Made by a program: the position numbers and the translations under genes
Source: an uncultured Coriobacteriaceae bacterium
Lineage (GTDB): Bacteria > Actinomycetota > Coriobacteriia > Coriobacteriales > Atopobiaceae
Length of the DNA stretch: 57,059 nt
Direction: 5' to 3'
NCBI GenBank assembly: GCA_902777325.1
Contig: CACYTH010000030.1
Span: 1 to 57,059, forward strand
Notes under the pieces: model-generated
Database searches by the model: none
Seen by the model: the letters and a program-made list of their open reading frames with translations, nothing else
Told to the model about the DNA's origin: nothing
Shown here: one piece after another, positions 24,582 to 31,736 of the stretch
Numbering within the stretch: position 1 is the stretch's first letter
Layout: each line of letters begins with the position of its first letter

Positions 24582-26336
24582 ATGAATATGGTCAACGTTA
24601 AAGTTAACGGCATCGCTGTTAGCGTGCCGGAGGGCTCCACGATTCTCGAGGCGGCCCGCAAGGCAGGTGTCGAGATTCCGACCCTGTGCTACATGAAGGA
24701 AAAGAACGAGATCGGCGCCTGCCGCATCTGCATCGTCGAGGCCACCGGCACCAGGGGCATGGTCACCGCATGCGTCTACCCCGTCGCCGAGGGCATGGAG
24801 ATTCAGACCAACTCCGAGAAGGTGCGCAAGGCGCGCAAGACCACGCTCGAGCTCATCCTCTCCACCCACGACAAGAAGTGCCTCTCCTGCCCGCGCTCCA
24901 CTGACTGCGAGCTGCAGAAGCTCTGCCTGGAGTACGGCGTGGACGAGGACGCCTTCGAGGGCTTCAAGCCGATCTACGAGATCGACGACTCGGTGCCCCA
25001 CCTCGTGCGCGACAACAACAAGTGCATCCTCTGCCGTCGCTGCGTCGCCGCCTGCAACGAGCAGTTCGTCGGCGTCATCGGCGCCAACGACCGCGGCATC
25101 GACACCAACATCGGCTCGCCGTTCAACCGCCTGCTGAGCGATGTCCCCTGCATCTCCTGCGGCCAGTGCACGGTCGTCTGCCCCACCGGCGCCCTTACCG
25201 TCAAGGACGACACCGACAAGGTCATGGCTGCCATCGCCGACCCCACCAAGTACGTGGTCGTGCAGACCGCTCCGTCCGTCCGTGCCCAGCTCGGCGAGAG
25301 CTTTGGCATGGCGCCCGGCACCAACGTCGAGGGCAAGATGGTTGCCGCCCTGCGTCGTCTGGGCTTCGACAAGGTCTTCGACACCGACTTCGGCGCCGAC
25401 CTCACCATCGTCGAGGAGGCCAACGAGCTGGTCGACCGCATCAAGAACGGCGGCGTCCTGCCCATGATCACCTCCTGCAGCCCCGGCTGGGTCAAGTTCT
25501 GCGAGTACTACTATCCCGATCTTCTCCCGCACCTGTCCACCTGCAAGTCCCCGCAGCAGATGCAGGGCGCGGTCACCAAGACCTACTTTGCCGAGAAGAT
25601 GGGCATCGACCCCAAGGACATCGTCTCCGTCTCCGTCATGCCCTGCACCGCCAAGAAGTTCGAGATCGGCCGCGACGACCAGTCCGCAGCCGGCGAGGGC
25701 ATGCCCGACCTCGACATTTCCATCACCACGCGCGAGCTTGGCTACCTCATCAAGAAGAGCGGCCTCAAGTTTGAGATGCTGCCCGACGAGGAGTTCGACG
25801 ATCCTCTGGGCGACGACACCGGCGCGGCCGTGATCTTCGGCGCCACCGGCGGCGTCATGGAGGCTGCGGTGCGTACCGCCAACGCGTGGCTCAACGGCGC
25901 CACCGAGCCCATCGAGCTCACCGCCGTGCGCGGCACCGACATGGTCAAGGAGACCACCGTCAACGTGGCCGGCACCGACCTCAAGCTCTGCGTCGCCTCC
26001 AGCGGCCAGGGTGCCCAGTACGTCATGTCGAAGCTCGCCGAGGGCAACCCCGAGGGCTGGGGCTTCATCGAGATCATGGGCTGCCCGGGCGGCTGCGTCA
26101 ACGGCGGCGGCCAGCCCATCCAGCCGCAGTGGGTGCGCGACACCATCGACCTCAAGGCCGTGCGCGCCAAGGCTCTCTACGACGCCGACGCCGCCATGGA
26201 GCTGCGCATGTCGCACGAGAACCCGTCCATCAAGAAGCTCTACGACGAGTGGTACACCGAGGGCTATGGCAAGGGCAAGGCACACCAGGCCCTGCACACC
26301 AGCTACGTCGCCCGCGAGAGGTATCCCAAGGCGTAA
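24582..26336 (+). CDS. catalytic [FeFe]-hydrogenase subunit, HydA/HndD-like
   Basis: 584 residues. It starts with a plant-type [2Fe-2S] domain (Cys36, 47, 50, 64), then a His/Cys [4Fe-4S] site (HDKKCLSCPRSTDCELQ) and two ferredoxin clusters (CILCRRCVAAC and CISCGQCTVVCP). The H-cluster domain has all three loops: TSCSPGW, MPCTAKKFE and MGCPGGCVNGGGQP. It ends with a short C-terminal small-subunit-like region. TSCSPGW is, to my knowledge, the form common in HndD/HydA-type trimeric enzymes. It should make or consume H2 with ferredoxin and NAD(P)H via the partner subunits. It is the last gene of the operon, followed by a strong terminator. The hydE, hydF and hydG maturases are not in the window. 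Confidence 0.95.
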   Translation: MNMVNVKVNGIAVSVPEGSTILEAARKAGVEIPTLCYMKEKNEIGACRICIVEATGTRGMVTACVYPVAEGMEIQTNSEKVRKARKTTLELILSTHDKKCLSCPRSTDCELQKLCLEYGVDEDAFEGFKPIYEIDDSVPHLVRDNNKCILCRRCVAACNEQFVGVIGANDRGIDTNIGSPFNRLLSDVPCISCGQCTVVCPTGALTVKDDTDKVMAAIADPTKYVVVQTAPSVRAQLGESFGMAPGTNVEGKMVAALRRLGFDKVFDTDFGADLTIVEEANELVDRIKNGGVLPMITSCSPGWVKFCEYYYPDLLPHLSTCKSPQQMQGAVTKTYFAEKMGIDPKDIVSVSVMPCTAKKFEIGRDDQSAAGEGMPDLDISITTRELGYLIKKSGLKFEMLPDEEFDDPLGDDTGAAVIFGATGGVMEAAVRTANAWLNGATEPIELTAVRGTDMVKETTVNVAGTDLKLCVASSGQGAQYVMSKLAEGNPEGWGFIEIMGCPGGCVNGGGQPIQPQWVRDTIDLKAVRAKALYDADAAMELRMSHENPSIKKLYDEWYTEGYGKGKAHQALHTSYVARERYPKA

Positions 26337-26375
26337 GGCATCTGGTGTCACCCACCAGGCTTGCATGAGCTGACA

Positions 26376-26411
26376 TGCGCCCTAGGAGTCACATCCTGGG
26401 GCGCATTCTTT
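26376..26411 (+). terminator. intrinsic terminator of hydrogenase operon
   Basis: A 12-bp stem TGCGCCCTAGGA / TCCTGGGGCGCA (one G-T wobble) with a 6-base loop, followed by TTCTTTT. Confidence 0.88.
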
Positions 26412-26418
26412 TGGCTCT

Positions 26419-26509
26419 GTTGCGTCCGGATCGACGTACTAGTGGCGACTGGTCCGCTGCCGCGGACGCAACGGGGGCCCGTTCCGGCCGGATCGGCGTA
26501 CTGGTGGCG
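26419..26509. repeat. short direct and inverted repeats between convergent genes
   Basis: GTTGCGTCCG at 26419-26428 is inverted at 26463-26472. A 22-base word starting CCGGATCG at 26426 recurs at 26488 with two mismatches. It sits between the hydrogenase terminator and the convergent membrane-protein stop. Confidence 0.55.
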
Positions 26510-26512
26510 CCT

Positions 26513-26980
26513 CTAGCCGGCCACGGCCACGCCGCGCTCGTCCTCAGTCTGGGAAGGCGTGGCGCTCTGCTCCTGCTGCTCGTCGTCGCCGGGCAGGGCA
26601 AGCGTGCCCACGATGCCGGCGCAGCCCTTGAGGGCCCCGAAGGCGATCGTTCCAGCAAGCGCCAGAGCGACAAACAGCATCTTGAGGATCTTGAGCACGC
26701 GCTGCCAGCGCTTGGTGCTCTCGTCGTCCTCGTCATCCTCGTCGGGAATGGGGTCGTCATCCACCGCTTGGTACATCTGCACGATGGGCGTGGGCTCGGG
26801 AAGCGTCATGAGCTCGGTGTTGGGTGGCTCCGAGAGGGCGCCGACAAGCGTCGTGGCCAAGACCGTGGACGCGGCAACCTTTACGGTCGTGCGGCCAACC
26901 CGGTCGAGCTTATCGACCAGATCGTCAGCGCTCTGCGCGCGCTCGTCGTCTATGGGCTTTATGTCCTGCGGCTCGACCAT
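26513..26980 (-). CDS. single-helix membrane protein, unknown function
   Basis: 155 residues from MVEPQDIK. This start was chosen because GAGGG lies about eight bases upstream; in-frame ATGs 8 and 12 codons earlier lack a site. A mildly hydrophobic stretch lies near residues 33-50, then an acidic cluster (DDDPIPDEDDEDDE), a basic segment and one strong transmembrane helix (about 100-125, MLFVALALAGTIAFGAL), and a Gln/Glu/Ser-rich tail. I recognise no family. It is monocistronic or co-transcribed with the dehydrogenase gene 72 bp upstream. Confidence 0.65.
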   Translation of the reverse strand: MVEPQDIKPIDDERAQSADDLVDKLDRVGRTTVKVAASTVLATTLVGALSEPPNTELMTLPEPTPIVQMYQAVDDDPIPDEDDEDDESTKRWQRVLKILKMLFVALALAGTIAFGALKGCAGIVGTLALPGDDEQQEQSATPSQTEDERGVAVAG

Positions 26981-27052
26981 GCGGTATCCCTCTGCGGACG
27001 GCATGCATATGGGCATTGTACCCCACGCGTCGGCACGCCAGTCTGGCCCGGG

Positions 27053-28165
27053 CTACCCCTCGAACGGGAAGCGATACGGCAGTCCCAGCTTGTCGCGCAC
27101 CTCGACGATCTCGCGCTGGACGGCCTCGCCCACCGGCACGCCCTTGTCCTTGCGCTCCTGCCACACGAGCCATTCCTTCTCGCCGGCCGTGTAGATGCGG
27201 TCGTACCCAGGGGCCTTCTTGGAGGCACGCAGCGCACGGCAGATGTCGCCGGCCACCTTGCGGAAGGTCTCCTGCCCGGCAAAGGCGTCCGGATCAACCA
27301 CAAAGAAGAAGTGGCCCAGGTGGTACATCTGCGGAGAGCCATCCTCGGCAACGCCGGTCAGGGCCTTCATGAACTGCCCGCCCGCAAGCGCGGCCGAGAG
27401 GATCTCCACCACCGCGGCGTAGCCGTAACCCTTGTAGCCGCACATCTCGTCGCCAGGGCCGCCGCCCAGAGGCGCCAGTGCCGCGGTACCATCCACCAGC
27501 ATCTGGAGAATCGCCACCGAGTCGGTGACCTCGCTTCCGTCCTCGGCAACCACCATGCCAGCCGGCGTGGGCTTGCCCTCGCGTGCGTAGTACTCGATCT
27601 TCCCGCGCTGCACGATGGAGGTCGCGCAGTCGATGCAGAAGGGGAACTCCTCGTCGGTGGGCAGCGCAAAGGTCAGCGGGTTGGTGCCCAACATGTTCTC
27701 CACGCCAAAGGTAGGCGCGATGGACGGACGCGCGTTGGTGCCCGTCAGGCCGATCATGCCCTGCTTGCTCGCCATGGTCGCCCAGTATCCGGCGATGCCA
27801 TAGTGCGTGGAGTTCTTGATGGCCCCACCCGCCATGCCGTAGATCCGAGCCTTCTCGATGAGCCGCTCCATGACCTGGTAAGCCGCCACCATGCCCATGC
27901 CATCGTGCGCGTCGGCGAGGATGGTGGTAGGCGTCTCCTTTATGATCTCGAGCTCCGTCACCGGCAGCAGCGTGCCGTTGACGATGCGGTCGATGTAGAT
28001 GGGCTTGAAGCGGTTGCAGCCATGGCTCTCGATGCCGCGACGGTCGCTCTCAAGCAGCACGTCCGCGCAAATTACGGCATCGTCGCGTGGAACCCCATAC
28101 CCCACGAAGGCGTCAATCAGAAAGTCGTTCATCAGCTCCCAAGAAACATAAGGCCTTGTCTCCAT
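27053..28165 (-). CDS. Ldh2-family malate/L-lactate (or ureidoglycolate-type) dehydrogenase
   Basis: 370 residues of the NAD(P)-dependent Ldh_2/YlbC/AllD-type fold. Characteristic segments are ESDRRGIESHGCNRF near the N-terminus, GMGMVAAYQVMERLIEKA, the catalytic-region NSTHYGIAGYWATMA (His), GTNPLTFALP and GYKGYGYAAVVEILSAAL. The family reduces 2-keto acids (malate, L-lactate, sulfolactate, ureidoglycolate and others), and the substrate cannot be told from sequence. AGGAGGG precedes the chosen ATG, and the upstream in-frame codons add nothing family-like. No pathway genes lie beside it. Confidence 0.82.
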   Translation of the reverse strand: METRPYVSWELMNDFLIDAFVGYGVPRDDAVICADVLLESDRRGIESHGCNRFKPIYIDRIVNGTLLPVTELEIIKETPTTILADAHDGMGMVAAYQVMERLIEKARIYGMAGGAIKNSTHYGIAGYWATMASKQGMIGLTGTNARPSIAPTFGVENMLGTNPLTFALPTDEEFPFCIDCATSIVQRGKIEYYAREGKPTPAGMVVAEDGSEVTDSVAILQMLVDGTAALAPLGGGPGDEMCGYKGYGYAAVVEILSAALAGGQFMKALTGVAEDGSPQMYHLGHFFFVVDPDAFAGQETFRKVAGDICRALRASKKAPGYDRIYTAGEKEWLVWQERKDKGVPVGEAVQREIVEVRDKLGLPYRFPFEG

Positions 28166-28415
28166 GGCTTCCCTCCTACCCTGCATCCCATCACGTGTTG
28201 CCCCCATCTTACGGCGCAGCTCAACGCGTCCGCCGGCGGGACACCCCCATCGGGGTGAGCGGTTGCCGGAAAGGCATCAGCGTCAGCAGGCAGGGCGCCT
28301 ACATGCGCAAATGCGAGCGTCCGACAAGAAGGGCCCGAGGCGCCATTTATGTCTTCGCAGGTCAGTACAGTAGGAGCCGCCAACCGGCTGAGCCACCTAT
28401 CCGTCAACTTACAAA

Positions 28416-28463
28416 AACCCATATATGGTGTTCTTGAACCTGAAACAAACACTATGTATGGTA
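28416..28463 (+). promoter_or_regulatory. nrdD promoter with paired NrdR-like boxes
   Basis: AACCCATATATGGTGT (28416-28431) and AACACTATGTATGGTA (28448-28463) match the NrdR box pattern acaCwAtATaTwGtgt, and their starts are 32 bp apart, about three helical turns, as paired NrdR sites usually are. A promoter TTGAAC (28434) - 17 bp - TATGGT (28457) lies between and within them, so bound NrdR would block it. NrdR is the ATP/dATP-sensing repressor of ribonucleotide reductase genes. The rest of the 360-bp gap (28166-28415) holds only a small hairpin near 28240 and nothing else I recognise. Confidence 0.78.
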
Positions 28464-28525
28464 GGTAGTGCGCTCGGTACCGGGGTTAGGTGCCGAGTTC
28501 TTCCATCTGATTCCAAGGAGCCGCA

Positions 28526-30559
28526 ATGTCACCGTTCGCCTACCCAACCGCCATCGTCAAGCGCGATGGCTCGCTTACCAGCTTTGACCAGTCCAAGATC
28601 ACGACCGCCATCGAGAAGGCGGGCGAGGCGACGGGCGAGTTCGGACTCGACGAGGCCGTCATTCTCTCGGGTCAGGCCTGCAAGGTCATCGCACATCGCT
28701 TCCAGGGTGCGGCACCCACGGTGGAGGAGATTCAGGACATCGTCGAGCAGACGCTGATCACGGCCAACCACTTTGAGACCGCACGCGCCTACATCGTCTA
28801 CCGCGAGAAGCGCAGCCAGACCCGCCGCGACCGCGAGACCTACATCGACGTCACCAGCTCCGTCAACGAGTACCTCTCCCGCGCGGACTGGCGCGTCAAC
28901 GCCAACGCAAACCAGGGCTACTCCCTCGGCGGCCTCATCCTCAACGTCTCGGGCAAGGTCATCGCCAACTACTGGCTCAGCCACGTGTATCCGCCCGCGG
29001 TCGGCGAGGCCCATCGCTCGGGCGCCGTCCACATCCACGACCTCGACATGCTCTCTGGCTACTGCGCCGGCTGGAGCCTGCGCACCCTGCTCAACGAGGG
29101 CTTCAACGGCGTCCCCAACAAGGTGGAGTCCGCGCCTCCCAAGCACCTCGGTGCCGCCATGGGCCAGATGGTCAACTTCCTGGGCACCCTGCAGAACGAG
29201 TGGGCCGGCGCGCAGGCCTTCTCCTCCACCGACACCTACCTCGCACCCTTCGTGCGCGTCGACCACCTCAGCTACGAGGAGGTCAAGCAGGAGATGCAGG
29301 GCTTCGTCTACAACATGAACGTCCCCAGCCGCTGGGGCACCCAGACGCCGTTCTCCAACCTCACCTTCGACTGGACCTGCCCCGAGGACATTCGCGACCA
29401 GGTTCCCCTGGTGGGTGGCGAGCCGGTGGACTTCACCTACGGCGAGCTGCAAGAAGAGATGGACATGATCAACCGCGCGTTCATCGAGGTCATGACCGAG
29501 GGCGACGCGCGCGGCCGCGTCTTCACCTTCCCCATCCCCACCTACAACATCACCAAGGACTTCCCCTGGGACTCCGACAATGCCATGCGCATGTTTGAGA
29601 TGACCGCCAAGTACGGCCTGCCCTACTTCCAGAACTTCGTCAACTCCGACCTCGAGCCGCACATGGTGCGCTCGATGTGCTGCCGCCTGCAGCTCGACCT
29701 GCGCGAGCTGCTCAAGCGCGGCAACGGCCTGTTTGGCTCCGCCGAGCAGACCGGCTCCATCGGCGTTGTCACCATGAACATGGCCCGTCTCGGCTACAAG
29801 CACCGCGGCGACGAGGAGGCCCTGCTCGAGGAGCTCGACTACCTGCTCGTGCTTGCCAAGACCTCCCTCGAGCTCAAGCGCAAGGAGATCCAGCGCCTCA
29901 TCGACGCCGGGCTGTTCCCCTACACCAAGCGTTACCTGGGCACTCTGCGCAACCACTTCTCCACCATCGGCGTCAACGGCATGAACGAGATGATCCGCAA
30001 CTTCTCCAACGACGACTACGACATCACTGGTGACGAGGGTCGCGCCATGGCCATCCGCGTGCTCGACCACGTGCGCGAGAAGATGGTCGAGTTCCAGGAG
30101 GAGACCGGCCACATGTACAACCTCGAGGCCACCCCGGCCGAGGGCACCACGTACCGCTTTGCCCGCGAGGACCGCAAGCGCTATCCGGACATCCTGCAGG
30201 CAGGCACCTACGACGAGCCGTACTACACCAACTCCTCGCAGCTGCCCGTGGGCTACACCACCGACCCCTTCGAGGCCCTCTCCGAGCAGGAGGAGCTGCA
30301 GAAGAAGTACACCGGCGGCACCGTGCTGCACCTGTACATGGGCGAGCGCATCTCCTCGGCCGAGGCCTGCAAGCAGCTGGTCAAGCGCTCCCTGGAGAAC
30401 TTCCGCCTGCCCTACATCACGGTGACCCCCACCTTCTCCATCTGCCCCAAGCACGGCTACATCATCGGCGAGCACGCCTACTGCCCGCTGTGCGACGAGG
30501 AGCTGGCGCTGGCAAAGCGCAAGACGCTGGAGATGAAGCGCGCGGGAGCGGGTGCCTAG
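28526..30559 (+). CDS. nrdD: anaerobic ribonucleotide reductase NrdD lacking the glycyl-radical tail
   Basis: 677 residues. An N-terminal ATP-cone allosteric domain (about 8-100, YPTAIVKRDGSLTSFDQSKI onward) precedes the ten-stranded barrel of class III reductase, with HIHDLDMLSGYCAGW, NEWAGAQAFSSTDTYLAPF, MCCRLQLDLRELLKRGNGLFGS and GSIGVVTMNMARLGY. Near the end is the zinc site (ICPKHGYIIGEHAYCPLC). The usual NrdD continues about 60 residues beyond this site into the RVxGYxxP glycyl-radical segment. Here translation stops at RAGAGA, and that segment is encoded by the next small gene. The protein would reduce ribonucleoside triphosphates only if completed by it. AAGGAG precedes the ATG. Confidence 0.93.
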   Translation: MSPFAYPTAIVKRDGSLTSFDQSKITTAIEKAGEATGEFGLDEAVILSGQACKVIAHRFQGAAPTVEEIQDIVEQTLITANHFETARAYIVYREKRSQTRRDRETYIDVTSSVNEYLSRADWRVNANANQGYSLGGLILNVSGKVIANYWLSHVYPPAVGEAHRSGAVHIHDLDMLSGYCAGWSLRTLLNEGFNGVPNKVESAPPKHLGAAMGQMVNFLGTLQNEWAGAQAFSSTDTYLAPFVRVDHLSYEEVKQEMQGFVYNMNVPSRWGTQTPFSNLTFDWTCPEDIRDQVPLVGGEPVDFTYGELQEEMDMINRAFIEVMTEGDARGRVFTFPIPTYNITKDFPWDSDNAMRMFEMTAKYGLPYFQNFVNSDLEPHMVRSMCCRLQLDLRELLKRGNGLFGSAEQTGSIGVVTMNMARLGYKHRGDEEALLEELDYLLVLAKTSLELKRKEIQRLIDAGLFPYTKRYLGTLRNHFSTIGVNGMNEMIRNFSNDDYDITGDEGRAMAIRVLDHVREKMVEFQEETGHMYNLEATPAEGTTYRFAREDRKRYPDILQAGTYDEPYYTNSSQLPVGYTTDPFEALSEQEELQKKYTGGTVLHLYMGERISSAEACKQLVKRSLENFRLPYITVTPTFSICPKHGYIIGEHAYCPLCDEELALAKRKTLEMKRAGAGA

Positions 30560-30588
30560 CCCAGATGCAAACTTCCCACGATTGGCAC

Positions 30589-30638
30589 TAGACACAAGAT
30601 ATTGTGTGTTCTAAGATTTGAAGCACAAAATGTAGATT
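30589..30638 (+). promoter_or_regulatory. second promoter with paired NrdR-like boxes, ahead of radical-domain gene
   Basis: ACACAAGATATTGTGT at 30592-30607 is an almost perfect NrdR box. A weaker second box, GCACAAAATGTAGATT, starts at 30623, 31 bp later. A promoter TAGACA (30589) - 17 bp - TAAGAT (30612) overlaps the first box. This 100-bp gap separates the NrdD stop from the small radical-domain gene and implies its own NrdR-controlled transcript. Confidence 0.72.
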
Positions 30639-30660
30639 CCTCACGAGAGTGGAGATAAGA

Positions 30661-30855
30661 ATGGTCAACAAGAGCGATCTCACCACCAACGGCGTCGTCA
30701 TCGACGGCATCGAGCTTTCCAACGACGAGCGCCAGCCCTGCGAGGTCTGGACCCGCGTCATGGGCTACTATCGCCCCGTCTCCTTCTACAACACCGGCAA
30801 GAAGGGCGAGTTCCACGAGCGCGTCGAGTTCCTCGAGCCGGGCTGCTGCGCCTAG
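30661..30855 (+). CDS. stand-alone glycyl-radical domain of class III ribonucleotide reductase
   Basis: 64 residues. The core NDERQPCEVWTRVMGYYRPV, continuing SFYNTGKKGEFHERVEF, is the C-terminal radical segment of NrdD. In the complete enzyme the Gly of RVxGY (here Gly35) is oxidised to a glycyl radical by NrdG. A preceding cysteine (Cys27) and the tail EPGCCA are also present. It has no other domain. It starts at ATG 30661 with GTGGAG about eight bases upstream; a GTG four codons earlier is an alternative. It is preceded by its own NrdR-type promoter and followed by a terminator, so it can be made apart from NrdD. Its size and role recall YfiD/GrcA, the spare radical domain for pyruvate formate-lyase. 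Function as the missing NrdD piece is inferred. Confidence 0.85.
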   Translation: MVNKSDLTTNGVVIDGIELSNDERQPCEVWTRVMGYYRPVSFYNTGKKGEFHERVEFLEPGCCA

Positions 30856-30873
30856 CCCAAACGCAGACAAAAC

Positions 30874-30925
30874 GGGTAGCCCCCTGGTGTTCCTGCACGT
30901 CAGAGCACGAGGGGGCTACCCTTTT
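30874..30925 (+). terminator. intrinsic terminator or attenuator before nrdG
   Basis: The 12-bp stem GGGTAGCCCCCT / AGGGGGCTACCC has a 24-base loop, followed by TTTT. It separates the radical-domain gene from nrdG, 34 bp before the nrdG start, so nrdG may be expressed by read-through. Confidence 0.82.
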
Positions 30926-30959
30926 CTACCCACGTTCTCTGCATTTCAGGTGATTGCAA

Positions 30960-31646
30960 ATGGCTGAGCATCTCCTCATTGGGGGCATCACGCCCTTCTC
31001 TACGGTCGACTGGCCGGGCAAGCTCGCATGCGTGGCGTTTCTCGCGGGCTGTCCCTGGCGATGCCCCTACTGCCAGAACCATGCCCTGCAGGCCTTTTCC
31101 GCAGCGACCCTCGACGAGAGGGACCTCTACGGCTTTCTGCAGGCCCGGTGCGGGCTTCTCGATGGCGTGGTCTTCTCGGGAGGAGAACCCCTTGCCCAGG
31201 CGGCCACCATCGACGCGATGCGCCATGCACGCGAGCTGGGCTTTGAGGTGGGCCTGCACACCTGTGGCGGATACCCCGACCGCCTTGCCGAGGCCCTGCC
31301 GCTGGTGGACTGGGTGGGCCTTGACGTCAAGGCGCCATGGGACGCCTACGACCGCGTGACGCGCGTGGCGGCAACCGGCATGCTCGCAGAGCGCAGCCTC
31401 GAGCTCGTGCTCGCCTCTGGCGTCGGCATGGAGGCGCGCACCACCTGGCACCCGCACCTGCTCTCACCAGAGGACATTGCCGCCATCGGCCACGACCTTG
31501 CCGCCCGGGGCGTGCGCAGCTGGGCCATCCAGGCGTATCGGCACGCCGGCACCACCGGTGAGCTTGCGGACGAGACGGTCTACCCAAGCGAGGTCCCCGA
31601 GGGGCTAGCCGAGCTCTTTGAGACCTTCGAGTTCCGCCGCGCCTAG
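30960..31646 (+). CDS. nrdG: anaerobic ribonucleotide reductase activase (radical SAM)
   Basis: 228 residues. The radical-SAM cluster motif is CPWRCPYC (Cys31, Cys35, Cys38), preceded by GGITPFSTVDWPGKLACVAFLAG and followed by VFSGGEPL for SAM binding and GLHTCGGYP. This is the longer NrdG2-type activase rather than the roughly 155-residue E. coli form. It generates a 5'-deoxyadenosyl radical to install the glycyl radical on NrdD, here presumably on the small separate domain. The start was placed at ATG 30960 because AGGTGA lies six bases upstream. It closes the nrd locus. Confidence 0.9.
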   Translation: MAEHLLIGGITPFSTVDWPGKLACVAFLAGCPWRCPYCQNHALQAFSAATLDERDLYGFLQARCGLLDGVVFSGGEPLAQAATIDAMRHARELGFEVGLHTCGGYPDRLAEALPLVDWVGLDVKAPWDAYDRVTRVAATGMLAERSLELVLASGVGMEARTTWHPHLLSPEDIAAIGHDLAARGVRSWAIQAYRHAGTTGELADETVYPSEVPEGLAELFETFEFRRA

Positions 31647-31650
31647 CACC

Positions 31651-31735
31651 CTGCCAAAGGGGGATGCCAAAGGGGGTAACCCCCTTTGGCAGATGCACAC
31701 CCTGACCTGCCACAGGGGGTAACCCCCTTTGGCAG
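31651..31735. repeat. palindromic intergenic repeats, one half unit and two full units
   Basis: A half unit CTGCCAAAGGGGG at 31651-31663 is followed by full palindromes at 31664-31692 and 31706-31735, each TGCCAAAGGGGGT (or CACAG variant) mirrored as ACCCCCTTTGGCA. It lies between the convergent nrdG and AAA ATPase stops and could also terminate both transcripts. Confidence 0.88.
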
Positions 31736-31736
31736 G

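Noticed and set aside
24582..26336. TSCSPGW in the catalytic hydrogenase as a disabling mutation
   Set aside because: To my knowledge this variant is common in HndD/HydA-type enzymes; all other H-cluster motifs are intact.
22787..26366. Two open frames of over 600 codons on the minus strand opposite nuoF- and hydA-like genes
   Set aside because: The opposite strand encodes proteins with complete Fe-S and flavin motifs. The antisense products are Leu/Ala/Asp/Gly/His-rich and featureless.
28529..30595. A 688-codon antisense frame over nrdD
   Set aside because: The plus strand gives NrdD with all family motifs; the antisense frame is compositionally biased and has none.
30649..30855. The short radical-domain gene as a frameshifted tail of nrdD
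   Set aside because: Between the NrdD stop and the small gene lie 100 bp of non-coding DNA with promoter-like and NrdR-like elements, and the small gene has its own start and ribosome site, so a simple frameshift does not fit.
30556..30870. A 104-codon antisense frame covering the radical-domain gene
   Set aside because: It crosses the NrdR-like boxes and the small gene with its conserved RVMGYY motif. It has no ribosome site and no recognisable content.
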